A DNA stretch of 64,000 nt, from assembly GCA_009859145.1 (NCBI GenBank), contig VRVR01000052.1, forward strand, positions 64,501 to 128,500, written 5' to 3'. Below are positions 48,375 through 58,466 of this stretch, piece after piece. Made by a program: the position numbers and the translations under genes. How positions within the stretch are numbered: position 1 is the first letter of the stretch; every line of letters starts with the position of its first letter. The notes beneath the pieces were generated by a model, which worked only from the letters and a program-made list of their open reading frames with translations, was not told the origin of the DNA and ran no database searches. This DNA comes from Andalucia godoyi (taxonomy: Eukaryota > Discoba > Jakobea > Jakobida > Andaluciidae).

Positions 48375-50552
48375 ATGCCTCGAGGCATATTCTGTGGATC
48401 GAAATCGTCCTCGTCGTCTCCTCAGAAAGCAAAGTCCTCTCCGTTTGCAATATTTGGCCTTCCTCTGGATAAAGCATGTGCCCAATCGCCGTCTGGACTG
48501 CCAATCCCGGTTGTGCGCGTGATCGAGTACATCGACGCAGTCGGATTGGACACAGAGGGAATTTACCGTGTAAGCGGTGCCTATGCACAGATTCAGGCAT
48601 TCAAGAAACAGTTCATGGCGGGGATTGAGCCAGATTTCGGCTCCGCTGAAGATGTTTATACTGTTGCTGGAGTTCTTGGCGCCTACCTGAGGGACCTTCC
48701 GGAACCACTTATCCCATCTTCTCTCTTTGAACCATTTGTCAATGCACAGGCCATCGATAATCGAGATACGAGGAAACGGGCATCGAAAGCCCTTCTCAAG
48801 TCGCTTCCCGAATGCAACTTCAATGTTCTCAAGTATCTCATGGGACATCTGAACCGGATTACGCAGCATACGTCAAAGAACAAGATGGGTCCGGTGAATT
48901 TGGGAATCGTGTTTGGCCCGTCTGTCATGCGCAGGGCTGTGGAGTCGCTGGAGACCATTGCTCGCGACGGGCAAGTGGTTTCTTCTCTTGTGCAATCGTG
49001 GATCGAAGAATACGAGTACTTTTTCGAGCGAGTTGTCTCGGGCACCTTGCAATCTTCGGTGCCGCAGAATGCATCTGTGAATGCACCCGTGCGCAGTCTA
49101 ATGGACACCAGCATGCTTCTCTCGGTCACTCACACGGCTCCTGATCACTCGATGCCCTCGACGGCTGCTGCTACACCTCCTTCCAAATCGCCATCTTCCC
49201 GCGCTGGGTCGCCATCTTCGAGAAACTCGGTTCTTGAAAAGCAAGTGACATCTCTCATGCTGGATGTCTTTGATGCGTTCTTTGATCGGTCGGCGACGTT
49301 TGTTGGGTTTCTTGGCCCAAGGATGGTTCGGGGTGAGGATGCCGCCATGGTGAATCGCTCGCGAAAGCTGCAAAATGAAAGATTGGACGTTGCCAGAGCA
49401 AAATGCGAGAAGGAGGTTCATGCTCTTGACCTGGTATCGTCTGTGGTTTCGGCGCCTCCTGGCGCCACAAGCAGTCTGACAAGCAAAGACGGAGCTGCAT
49501 TTGCGGTTTCGGAGTCACAGAGGAATTTGAAGCCGCAGGCTTGGCAGCACGACTTTTCCGACCAAGACCTCGTCAGAGACCCGCTGAAAGTATGTCTGGA
49601 GCGGCTGCATCGAGACCGCAGTGCATCGGACCGGACGTTTGAAATCACTGCAATGTCCATCGAGGAACTTAAGGCTGAAAAGGCCGCTGTCAAGAAGGAG
49701 CTTAGGCGCTATGACAGGGTGTTCTCTGAGCTGCATCAAGGACGCGACCCTACCAAATCAGAAAAGGAGCCGCTTCGGCCACTGTATCAGCGTTACAAAT
49801 TGTTGAAACAGCGCTTAGAAGGTCAAGGCGTCTTCGACGACGATGTGCCGTCCCCGAAGCAGCAGCACCAACAGTCTGCTGCTCAAGTGTACCATTCGCC
49901 GGTTCGTTCGGCATCTGTTCATGAGCAACGGAGCGAAGCACAACAGCCGCTGTTTGTGCAGTCTTCTTCTGCATCCTCGACGGCTCGGAGTTCGTCAGCT
50001 GTGAACCAACAGCCCGCAGCAGAGAAGGTCCAAAAGTGGCTGTCGACTGGGCCGCCGTCAACTTCCACAGCAGGTTCTCGAACTGCGGAAAACACGGTGT
50101 CCATGTCGAATGTGCCCTTGGCCCGCGGTGCGTCTGCACCCTCTCTTTCCTCCGCGTCGAACTTGCAGCAAAGACCAACACGTCCCGAGGACTCCGGAGT
50201 CTCTTCGCTTTCCGGTCCGACAATCCGCTCCGTCCAACCGTTACTGCCTTCGAATGCCGCGCCTGCGCAACAGCACAGCCAGAGCCAGGGACAGTTTTCC
50301 GTCACAGACAAACAAACAGCTGCAATCGAAGAGTCGCTGAAGGAATTTGTTGGTCTTCGTAATGAGAAGCGTAGCCTACAGAAGCAACTGCACGATTACC
50401 AAAATGAATTTCAAAAACGGTACAATAGAAAGGTACAGTACCGTGCGGACCGGCTGCCGATGGAGAAGGAATACGAGCGATACAAGTTCCTGCGTTCTCG
50501 AGTTCAGGAGCTGGAGGATTGGCTGCAAGAACGGAAGGTTCCCATTCCTTAG
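48375..50552 (+). CDS. RhoGAP protein of the FAM13 type
   Basis: 725 aa from the ATG at 48375. An N-terminal RhoGAP domain (about residues 25-225) has PIPVVRVIEYIDAVGLDTEG, the arginine finger GIYRVSG, AYLRDLPEPLIPSSLF and NLGIVFGPSVMR. A long Ser/Gln-rich linker follows. Two copies of the FAM13 C-terminal helical module are present: one at about 435-490 (ELKAEKAAVKKELRRYDRVF ... LYQRYKLLKQRLE) and one at the C-terminus, about 660-720 (LRNEKRSLQKQLHDYQNEF ... EYERYKFLRSRVQELEDWL). Animal FAM13A/B have the same RhoGAP-plus-module layout. The conserved arginine predicts an active GAP for Rho-family GTPases. Confidence 0.88.
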   Translation: MPRGIFCGSKSSSSSPQKAKSSPFAIFGLPLDKACAQSPSGLPIPVVRVIEYIDAVGLDTEGIYRVSGAYAQIQAFKKQFMAGIEPDFGSAEDVYTVAGVLGAYLRDLPEPLIPSSLFEPFVNAQAIDNRDTRKRASKALLKSLPECNFNVLKYLMGHLNRITQHTSKNKMGPVNLGIVFGPSVMRRAVESLETIARDGQVVSSLVQSWIEEYEYFFERVVSGTLQSSVPQNASVNAPVRSLMDTSMLLSVTHTAPDHSMPSTAAATPPSKSPSSRAGSPSSRNSVLEKQVTSLMLDVFDAFFDRSATFVGFLGPRMVRGEDAAMVNRSRKLQNERLDVARAKCEKEVHALDLVSSVVSAPPGATSSLTSKDGAAFAVSESQRNLKPQAWQHDFSDQDLVRDPLKVCLERLHRDRSASDRTFEITAMSIEELKAEKAAVKKELRRYDRVFSELHQGRDPTKSEKEPLRPLYQRYKLLKQRLEGQGVFDDDVPSPKQQHQQSAAQVYHSPVRSASVHEQRSEAQQPLFVQSSSASSTARSSSAVNQQPAAEKVQKWLSTGPPSTSTAGSRTAENTVSMSNVPLARGASAPSLSSASNLQQRPTRPEDSGVSSLSGPTIRSVQPLLPSNAAPAQQHSQSQGQFSVTDKQTAAIEESLKEFVGLRNEKRSLQKQLHDYQNEFQKRYNRKVQYRADRLPMEKEYERYKFLRSRVQELEDWLQERKVPIP

Positions 50553-50649
50553 TCTATTGCCCACCCACTCACCACGATCGTCTCGCCCAATAAAATATTC
50601 ACAGCCAGTTCTCTCTCTCTCTCTCTGTCTCCCTCTCTCTCTGTCTCTC

Positions 50650-50695
<46 letters not shown>

Positions 50696-51517
50696 TGCCA
50701 CGTTCACGTCCTTTTTCCAAGTACCGTGCAAGCATGGATTCTTTTTTCTTTTTTTCTTTTTTTTCCTGCCCTTCCTCATTTTCAACTTACTACTTATTAA
50801 ATTACAGATTAAAAAAGTGGCGTTATTTTCAGCAGCCGACGTGAGACGCATGTCGTATACTTCTGAGTCCTGGAACTGGGTACCTGGCATCTCTGACGGC
50901 GCCGATCTTGGCGCCAGACCCAGCCAGCAGAAACAAAACAGCACCGCTGCCACTTATAGCGATATGATGAAGGAATCTGAAGCGCACGCAAACAAAACAC
51001 TACCACGCGCCATGCGCATGCATTTGTTATCTTAGCAGCTCCGTCGCACGATACCCGATTCGTTTCGCCCCATTTTGACCATGAAATCCCTATAAGCACG
51101 CCGCCGCGTTGCATTCTCGCACAGCGACGCTCATTTCTTATTCTTATTGTCCATGCAACGCAACATCTATCTCAGGAACGTCTCTCATGCCGAGGGGCGT
51201 GTTGGGGCCTACCCCCTTCCCAGTCAATGCTATGCATGTTGTTGGGCTGCAACACTGATTCTGGGTGATCAGCTATGATTATCCGTGGTTAGTGTACCAT
51301 GTAGGCGATCGACGGCTGTAAAATACAATTTTAAAAACACATTCCTTTATTGGGATCCGCCGTCCGAACTCCCCGAAGTGCTGCTGAATGGTGAGCTGAG
51401 CGCAATAGTGCAGATTTGCTGTGGAAAGTCTCGACGAATCATTGCGAATTTGATTTATTGGTGCTTCTGTGAATTCTTCGCGTTTCATCAATTCTCGAGG
51501 GGACACTCGAACATTCA
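50553..51517. other. Intergenic region with CT microsatellite and dispersed repeat copy B
   Basis: 965 bp. A CT/CTGT tract runs from about 50606 to 50697 and T-runs follow near 50730-50765. The dispersed repeat copy B occupies 50945-51306. The last 200 bp should be the SCAPER promoter and leader. No gene supported. Confidence 0.7.
50945..51306 (-). repeat. Dispersed repeat, copy B (inverted relative to copy A)
   Basis: Reverse complement matches 28183-28436, with about 115 extra bp in the middle (about 51112-51228) that copy A lacks. The match begins at the GTGGCAGCGG end and stops near ACCACGGATAA and the preceding TACAC. Both copies lie upstream of a plus-strand gene but in opposite orientation to it. 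No coding frame is conserved between copies. Confidence 0.8.
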
Positions 51518-54500
51518 ATGAGTAGCAGTAGTGTCGGGCAGGCCCAAGGACAAGGGCAAGGCCATGCACGTGACAAGCTACACCAGAAGTTTCGCGTTCC
51601 CCATTCTCCATCGAGCGGCGGAAATGTTTCGAATGGGGCTTCTCCAACTCCCCAACCTCCCGGCTCTGCATCTTCCTCCTCCTCCTCTTCCTCCAACACC
51701 TCCACCACCATCAGCAGCAGCAGCAGCAGTAATTCTGACCGAATGAGACCGGGCACGGCTTCCTCAATGCGCTCTTCAGCTGCATCTTCAAGCTCTCCGA
51801 AGAAGGCCGTTGCAGCCCAGATTCCCAGATCTCCCACGCTGGCACGCGGACCTAGTTTTCAATCCTCGAGCTCCGCAGTTAGCTCGGCTTCAGTATCCCC
51901 AACCAGCGGGAAGAAGTCGTTGTTGTCGTCGTCCACTGTTGCATCCTCTGTATCCAATCCGCATCACACGCAACATTCTGCGTTGTTTTTATTTATGTTG
52001 AATTCCATGCAACGGTCCGTGAATGATATTTTCGTGCTGTGCCAGGACAACCGCGATGTGTCGGAAATTGAAGATGTTGTGCGAATGATGGAGCGGTCTG
52101 CCGAGGAGTTTCGAGCGCTGCAGGCTCAGCTTGCTCGATCCCCTGTGCTGATTAGTAAGTCCTCGTCAATGCACACGATCCCCGATTTGCGGGTTTCGGG
52201 AGTCGACGTCAATGCAGATACTTCGACTTCCATGCCGACAACTGCGTTGCTCAGTGGCCCCGGTGTCGCCGCCGCCGTCGTTGAAGATCCAGAGATGGAG
52301 AGTCCGTCGGATAGACTGCCTTCTTCTACGTCTGGAGTGTCATCTACTCCGCGAAGTGCTCGAAAGCAGCTGCAATTCGATAGTGTGAATCTGGAACGTC
52401 GGGGATCCCAAGATAGGCATCAGTCTGCTGCGTCCCCGGAAAGTGACCGTTTGGACCAGGAACCGACGACCCCAGAAGAATCTGTCACGGATGGCTTTGC
52501 GGGTACTCCGGCTTCTCCTGCCAAAGGGTCGGATGGTCAAAATAGCTGTGACGGTGCCGACACAAGTTCAGAGGATGAAAAGAAATCGCCACGTTTGAGA
52601 ACGCCGAATGGCAGTTATGGAGCCGGTGCTGTCTCTCCTAGAAAAGCTACGTTCCTTGCGGCAGTGTCCGGAGGAACTGTTTCACGGTTGTCTGCAGATG
52701 AACTTGCCTTGCAACTCGAGGTGCGTCACGCACAAGCTGCCCAAAAACGGGCGGATTTGCTGGCTGCCAAATCACAAAAATCTGCAGTGTACGCAAGTCG
52801 CATCGGGCAGGCACATTTGCGAAAACAGAGCATCATCGCCGAAAAGGAAGCAAAAGCAAAGGTGAAGTTGGAAAAGGCAGAACGCTCCCATGACAGACAT
52901 TTAGAGTCGGTCATGAATAGAGCAAACAGAGAAAACTCAAAAGCTGAAGAGGTTGTGTTTATTCAAGGAGAGAAGCGCGCACTGGAGCGTTTCGAGAGAG
53001 AATCGAAGCTGGAAAAGAGGATGGAGAAGTCTTCTGAAAAGAGGAAGGAATACATTTCAGAAATCAAGCGGAAAGGAGAAGAATTTGACAGCAAGAAGGA
53101 AGCTGTGGAAGAGCGAAGAAGGGAAATGGAGGCGGAAAAACGCAAAAAGATTGAAGCCAAGCATGAGAAGCAGCAGTCCTCGGCTGTCAGAACTCCGCAG
53201 GACCAAGGCAGCGCAAAAAGGGACGATCGATCGCACCGTCCCCTGGTCGACTATTCGCTACTTGTTCGGCGAGAGACGTTTGATCGTATTTCTGGAGTGA
53301 GTTTGGACGATCTGCATGAGTATCGAAAGTCGGTTGGGGTCTTTCTCGGCCTCGGATCGTCTTTGAAGGATTCCAAGGATTCCAAGACGGTCAAGGATCT
53401 TATGGAGAAACTGAAGGGCTGTCTGCAGCAATTTGGTATCCTCAAGAAGTCCGCAGATCCAAAACGGGCCCAGAATGCGGATGTCGAGGAATGCTTTCGG
53501 TTTTTGGACTCCTTTTTGTTTTTTGATGTGCCTCCTGTTGTTGCTGGACGACCAACCTCCGCTGTTGAAAAGAAGGTTGTACAGGCGAAGGGCAAACAGG
53601 GTAATCAACAAGGGGAATCGCAGAAGAATAGCTCTGTGCATGCTGCGCGGCCGGTCACCGCGCCGAATGCACAAGACTCCGTGTTGTTTCCGCAAGCTGT
53701 GGTTGATGCTGTGTGCTCCACTCTTACCAACTTTGAAGCAATATTCGAGAAATCTCCACAACTGCGAGCATTGTTTGTGGACGTTGGGGGCCTAGTTTTC
53801 CTATCTTGCATTCTACAGCATGTTCACAACGTCTGTCTCCGGGAAAAACTGCACTTGTCCTTTGCAGATCGATCTGCTTGTCTGAAAGTGCTCTCCCATG
53901 TCAGCAATTGTGTACGTTCTGTTGTGGAAGGCGACACAACTCGAGCAAATGCTGTTTACGCATTGAAAGCCGGTATCGTTTTCTCTTGGGCTTTGACGCT
54001 CGGTAATTTGCTCTTTGTGCTGCGCGAAAGTTCTACATCGCCGCTGTCGCCCGTTTCTGCGCGAGGAGGAGGGCCGTCGGCATCACCTTCCCCGACCCCG
54101 TTGTCGCCTTCCCATCAATCCGCGGGTGAAGATTCGCAGTTTGCGTCTCTGCATCCTTTGTTTGATGCCTGGCTGTTGGCAATCGATTCCGAGTCTACTG
54201 TGTCGGAACAGTTTCGAGAGCTCTCATTTCGAGTTCTGGAGGAAACATGCATGCTCCGAGCGATGGAAGAATGTGTTGCCCGTGCAACGGTTGTCCAGCG
54301 CTCATTTGTCCTCTCGATTGTTGAATTCTTTAACAGAAAACTGCGAGATGACGAAGGTGATGGAGCGTTTTGGCTGAATGTTTTTATTTCCCGGACGCGC
54401 TTTGTTGGTCTGGTGAGCTATTTGATGGAAACCTCCTCGCTGGGTCGTTCTTGCGTGGAATTGAACGAAGCGATCATCAATGTTCTGGTTGAAGTCTCGT

Positions 54501-55177
54501 TAAAGTATCCGCTGCACGTTCAGTCCGCACTAGTTGTTCCGACAGACACTCGATCCGAGTTTCTGCATGCTTCTGCACTCATGCTTGACTTGCTCCCGCT
54601 GACCTCGCAGTCACTGGGGGCCGATTCCGAAGCTGCCTCCATTCCGCACTTGATTCTCAAAATACTTGGCCTGCTCTGCATTGTAGCATGCCATCACCGA
54701 GCTGATGCTTCCACAACAAAGGCTGACCTCCAAATTGAGGCAGAAGCGAAGGAATCTCTCCAATATATGTTTTACCACCGGTCATTGCTGGAGAGAATTA
54801 TTGATTGTGTTTGCAATGACCAGTTCTCTGAAGTGGAAACGTCCTTCATCTGGCTGTGTCTCGTTGCCGTATCTTGCCACTGTCCCCATAATCTCGTTCC
54901 CGTGTGTCTAATCCTCCTGCGCAGAGGCATTGACTTGTCTTCCGAAACTGCGCTGACCGTCCTTGGGTCCCAGAATGACATGTTGGGGCAGCTGGAAAGA
55001 GGTGTATCCGTCCCAGGATCTGTTTTCGAGGTTCTTCGTTCCTTTACGGTCCTCTTCCGGTCGACTGCGGACGCAAATGAAATATACCGTGTATGCGCGG
55101 CATTCGTTGCACCAGGAGACAGAGACTACGGTGACAACGCTGCACCGCAACAGCCAGACCATTTTTGCAGTTCCTGA
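51518..55177 (+). CDS. SCAPER: SCAPER homologue
   Basis: 1219 aa, no introns. SCAPER (S-phase cyclin A-associated protein in the ER) is an endoplasmic reticulum and ciliary-function protein in animals. The N-terminal family domain lies at about residues 150-210: LFLFMLNSMQRSVNDIFVLC then EIEDVVRMMERSAEEFRALQ, matching animal SCAPER position for position at RSV(D/N)(E/D)I..C and at the acidic helix. Next come Ser-rich disordered sequence, a charged coiled coil at about 395-570 (LERFERESKLEKRMEKSSEK, KKEAVEERRREMEAEKRKK) and a long helical C-terminal region (about 600-1219) with EVSLKYPLHVQSALV-type segments. The C2H2 zinc finger of animal SCAPER is not visible. Function in this organism is inferred. 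Confidence 0.72.
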   Translation: MSSSSVGQAQGQGQGHARDKLHQKFRVPHSPSSGGNVSNGASPTPQPPGSASSSSSSSSNTSTTISSSSSSNSDRMRPGTASSMRSSAASSSSPKKAVAAQIPRSPTLARGPSFQSSSSAVSSASVSPTSGKKSLLSSSTVASSVSNPHHTQHSALFLFMLNSMQRSVNDIFVLCQDNRDVSEIEDVVRMMERSAEEFRALQAQLARSPVLISKSSSMHTIPDLRVSGVDVNADTSTSMPTTALLSGPGVAAAVVEDPEMESPSDRLPSSTSGVSSTPRSARKQLQFDSVNLERRGSQDRHQSAASPESDRLDQEPTTPEESVTDGFAGTPASPAKGSDGQNSCDGADTSSEDEKKSPRLRTPNGSYGAGAVSPRKATFLAAVSGGTVSRLSADELALQLEVRHAQAAQKRADLLAAKSQKSAVYASRIGQAHLRKQSIIAEKEAKAKVKLEKAERSHDRHLESVMNRANRENSKAEEVVFIQGEKRALERFERESKLEKRMEKSSEKRKEYISEIKRKGEEFDSKKEAVEERRREMEAEKRKKIEAKHEKQQSSAVRTPQDQGSAKRDDRSHRPLVDYSLLVRRETFDRISGVSLDDLHEYRKSVGVFLGLGSSLKDSKDSKTVKDLMEKLKGCLQQFGILKKSADPKRAQNADVEECFRFLDSFLFFDVPPVVAGRPTSAVEKKVVQAKGKQGNQQGESQKNSSVHAARPVTAPNAQDSVLFPQAVVDAVCSTLTNFEAIFEKSPQLRALFVDVGGLVFLSCILQHVHNVCLREKLHLSFADRSACLKVLSHVSNCVRSVVEGDTTRANAVYALKAGIVFSWALTLGNLLFVLRESSTSPLSPVSARGGGPSASPSPTPLSPSHQSAGEDSQFASLHPLFDAWLLAIDSESTVSEQFRELSFRVLEETCMLRAMEECVARATVVQRSFVLSIVEFFNRKLRDDEGDGAFWLNVFISRTRFVGLVSYLMETSSLGRSCVELNEAIINVLVEVSLKYPLHVQSALVVPTDTRSEFLHASALMLDLLPLTSQSLGADSEAASIPHLILKILGLLCIVACHHRADASTTKADLQIEAEAKESLQYMFYHRSLLERIIDCVCNDQFSEVETSFIWLCLVAVSCHCPHNLVPVCLILLRRGIDLSSETALTVLGSQNDMLGQLERGVSVPGSVFEVLRSFTVLFRSTADANEIYRVCAAFVAPGDRDYGDNAAPQQPDHFCSS

Positions 55178-55853
55178 CATGCTAATGAACAATTTCCGCA
55201 TTAACATTATTGTGTTTATTGTTTGTTTTTTTCCTGGATCTACCGTCGAGGCACAACGGTTTGTATAGCCTTGCGCCAGCATTGTCGAAACTCGTCCGTT
55301 TCGGATTTTTCCGAAGCTTGGGATCACCCTTGTTCTTCATTTGCCATATTCTGGCTTTCGGAGGAGGGCAGGACTGCATAGTCATGCTGCTTCTCCCACC
55401 AGCTGTCACGCAACAACCTTCTTGAGCAGGTCATCTTGACGATTCGCAGCCCGAAGCCATCGCTTCATTTCCCTGTTCTTCCAAAACCGAAGAGTCTGAC
55501 TTTCTGTCCATCTTTTTTCCTTCTCCCTCAATCTTCTTTCTTTATGTCCGAATCAAGCTGGGAATGTTTTCTTGTGTGCATCAGGAACCTGCCGGGTCTC
55601 GTGCTGCCGTGCGCGAGTGGTTCCTTCATTCTCAACCCCGCCGCAGGATGAACCGTCATCCCTTTCCGTGGTCCCAGTTTCTACACGTGCAGAACGTATC
55701 CACTTGATTTCCTGATTTGGAAAGGCTCGTTTAGCTTTTGCTCCGTTTCACTCTGGGTCTTTCATCGAACTCCCTCCTCCCTCTCTTCGTAGCACCCATA
55801 ACAGACTTGTGTGCCCAGTTCTGAAACCCCCCTTGTTGTTGTTGTTGTTCGAC
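55178..55853. other. Intergenic region, nothing firm
   Basis: About 675 bp with short open frames on both strands and a TTG run near 55833-55850. No family-level similarity is visible. It separates the SCAPER stop from the putative micro-exon at 55854. Confidence 0.45.
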
Positions 55854-57214
55854 ATGTTTCGTCACTTGTATGCGGCGAATTAGCAATGATTTGAAAAACC
55901 TCCATCGTGAAGAGGAAAGGCTCTCTGTTTCCCCCTCCGTAGGCCGCCGTGCTTCTCCGATTTTTCCCTTTCCGTCCGGGCTGCTTAACAAAATCTTCGA
56001 TATTAGAAGAAACATCGTAGCACTTGCGTAGGGTTGGGTTTGCTTTGATTTCATCTGCCTGTTTTGTTGTGTTTTTTGTTGTTTGGTTTGGTTTGTTTTT
56101 GTTTGGTTTGTTTTCTGGCAGGAACACCGAGATGGAACGAAATTTGGTGAGGTTATACACTCGGCGATGTCAAAGGCCGTATCTAAATGAGATTGGGAGT
56201 TTTCTTCCCCATACGCACCACGTCGGTGTGTCTATGTCGTTTACGGACACGATGACCTCGTTGCTCGTCGAGGTGATTCCCGAGGGTGCTTTGCAATGTC
56301 CGATGATCATTCGCTGTGTCGAATATCCGGGAGTCGAAGAAGCGGCACATGAAGTTGCTGTTTGGCCATGGGATGACATTCTCCCCATCCAAGCTACAAA
56401 AGACTATAACAAGGAAGAAGTGGTGCAGTGGGTCTCGAAGTGGAAGGAAGGGCATCCAACGTACATGATTGGCCTTGTGGACTGTCGGACGTTTGCGAAC
56501 GAATTCTGCAGATTTTTCTGCGGCCAGTCGTTTGTGTGCACCCGAAGAGGTTTTACTCGACAATGGCAAATCATTCGAAAGGCGCTCGAGAACAATCGGC
56601 CTCCATTCATGCTGGAACGCGCTGTCATTGCCAAGATTGCAAGATCGTACACTAGTCTGACGTCCAATGCTGCTGCGCGGCCAGAGGCTTCCGATGTGGT
56701 GATCGCGGTGCATCTCACTCCAGCTGCAGAGCCTGATCAGGAGCGAGGTATATGCGTGCGCCTCATTTCCAAAGATCCCGTGGATCGCTTCCTAGCAGGT
56801 GATAATCCGTATGCGATCGCAGCAGAGATGCCCATGGCTGTCGATGCTGGGCTTGTTTCAAACGGACTTAAATCGGATTCTGCTCTATCTCTCATTTCTG
56901 CGCCTCCCTCTGATGCGGACCTGAACACTGGCGAGGTTGACGTTGAGGAAGAAGTCGCGAATCTGACTGCTGGTGAAAACGAGGGTGCTCCCAAGCCAGG
57001 CAAGATGATCCAGGAGAAAACGGAGCTCGTCAAGCATCGCGTCCGCCGAGTGGTCTCCTCTGTGACGGAGCTGTTCAATCTCGTGACTTCCCGGCGTTCT
57101 TCCGTGAGCTTGAGTGCATGTCCATCGTCGAAACCAAAAGCCAATGCGATTTGCATAGATCTGTCTGCCGTTGAACCGCTGCCTCTGACGCCAGAGGGGA
57201 ATCCGTACACTTAA
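55854..57214 (+). CDS. Possible papain-like cysteine protein, two-exon model
   Basis: The secure part is 56132-57214 (360 aa from an ATG). Directly upstream there is a long T/G tract ending in GGCAG, a strong acceptor. A 14-bp exon at 55854-55867 (encoding MFRHL with the first exon-2 base), a GTATGC donor and a 254-bp intron join in frame to give 369 aa. The N-terminal domain contains LPHTHHVGVSMSF and later GLVDCRTFANEFCRFFCG. A His in the first and an N/D-C-x-x-F in the second is the pattern of permuted papain-like folds (LRAT/PPPDE/NlpC-like). The C-terminal third is acidic and disordered. Family assignment is tentative, as is the micro-exon. Confidence 0.55.
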
Positions 57215-57378
57215 AAATAGAAATAACTTTACATGAACCAGTGGTGTATACAGACGCTCCCTTCTAGCGACGTAAGTGTGCGTGTGTTGTATGTATGTAT
57301 GTGAGTGCGCGCGCGTGCGTGTGTGTGTCAGTGTCTGTGTGAATGTGTCTGTGTGCCTGTGTCTAGATGCGAAAACTC

Positions 57379-57963
57379 CTAGAGCTCCAAATCTTCCGCG
57401 GACGATGCATCGCTCATTACCTCATCATCGTCCTCGGCAACCTGCTCCATGCTCACGTCGTGGTTGCTGCCTCCATTTGCCTGACTAGTCCAATAATCCC
57501 GAGCAAACTTCTGCACGTGGTCCTTCACTCTCTGCTGGTACCTGGTGGAGTCCCGAAGCATGAGTGACGCGGCTTCGCCATTGAGAGGATCGGTTGGGTT
57601 TGGATACGTCAGCAACTGAGGGATGAAGACTTCAAACACGTTCACAAGGTCGTAAAGCGGAGTCCACGTCTGGTTGAGAGTATCCAAGCAAATCGATCCT
57701 GATGCCTCGTCCACGTTGGGATGGAAAATCTTGTTTGCAAAGCCAATCGACGGTGACTTGTATGGATAGCCTTCAGTCAGTTCGACATGGACTTTCCACC
57801 TTCCTCCTTCGTAAAGCGTGTCTTTTGGTCCGTCGAACATGACATAGAACTCGGTTGTGGAATCCCCACACGTCTCAACGTCATAGCCGGCCGCAATCAG
57901 CTTCATAAAGTCCATTTCCTTTCGTCGGGTTGGAGACCCTGCAAAACGAGACGGTGACGACAT
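57379..57963 (-). CDS. UBE2H: Ubiquitin-conjugating enzyme E2, UBE2H type
   Basis: 194 aa. Matches UBE2H along its length: start [60 protein letters not shown], catalytic cysteine C92 in [38 protein letters not shown] and an acidic C-terminal tail ([15 protein letters not shown]) like that of human UBE2H (183 aa). It takes ubiquitin from E1 and passes it to targets; in animals the H-type E2 works with the CTLH/GID E3 complex. That partner is inferred. Intronless, divergent from the aldo-keto reductase gene. Confidence 0.97.
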   Translation of the reverse strand: MSSPSRFAGSPTRRKEMDFMKLIAAGYDVETCGDSTTEFYVMFDGPKDTLYEGGRWKVHVELTEGYPYKSPSIGFANKIFHPNVDEASGSICLDTLNQTWTPLYDLVNVFEVFIPQLLTYPNPTDPLNGEAASLMLRDSTRYQQRVKDHVQKFARDYWTSQANGGSNHDVSMEQVAEDDDEVMSDASSAEDLEL

Positions 57964-58466
57964 GCTTGTCTTTTTGGTGATTCAGAAGAACCAGCAGTGT
58001 ATCAAAAGAAGGCACGAAAAATCCAGCTGCAACAACAGAATACGTCAACAGAAATGCGACGAAAAGGGGGGGGGGGGCAGTGGAAATGAGGGACGGAAAG
58101 GAAGAAGGGAAGAAAGGAAAAGAAATTCAGGAAAGCTGGTTGAGAAGAAAAAGGGAAGGGGAAAAAGGACAAATGTGAAACGAAGCAGCAGAATCCCAAC
58201 GGGATTCAAATGACGTACCGCGCAAAGGTTCAATTGATGCTGCCGTTCACTGTAGGAAGTTGAACCTATTTTAAAGTTGGGAATGCAGGAGGCGGCGGGG
58301 TTGCCCGTTTGCGGCCTTTGACGGGGCGCCGGAGACTGGACAAAAATTCCCGAAAGGCCCTGAGCATGCCAAGTGGCAAGTGCCAAGTCGAAGAACCAGT
58401 CAGTCGGATACCGAAAAAGTGTGACTAGCTAAGAGAGGGAAAAAGACACGTGGCTATTGTCTGAGC
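57964..58466. other. Divergent intergenic region
   Basis: About 500 bp with a G run at 58067-58078 and A/G-rich sequence to 58190. It carries the promoters of UBE2H (-) and the aldo-keto reductase (+). No gene supported. Confidence 0.5.
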
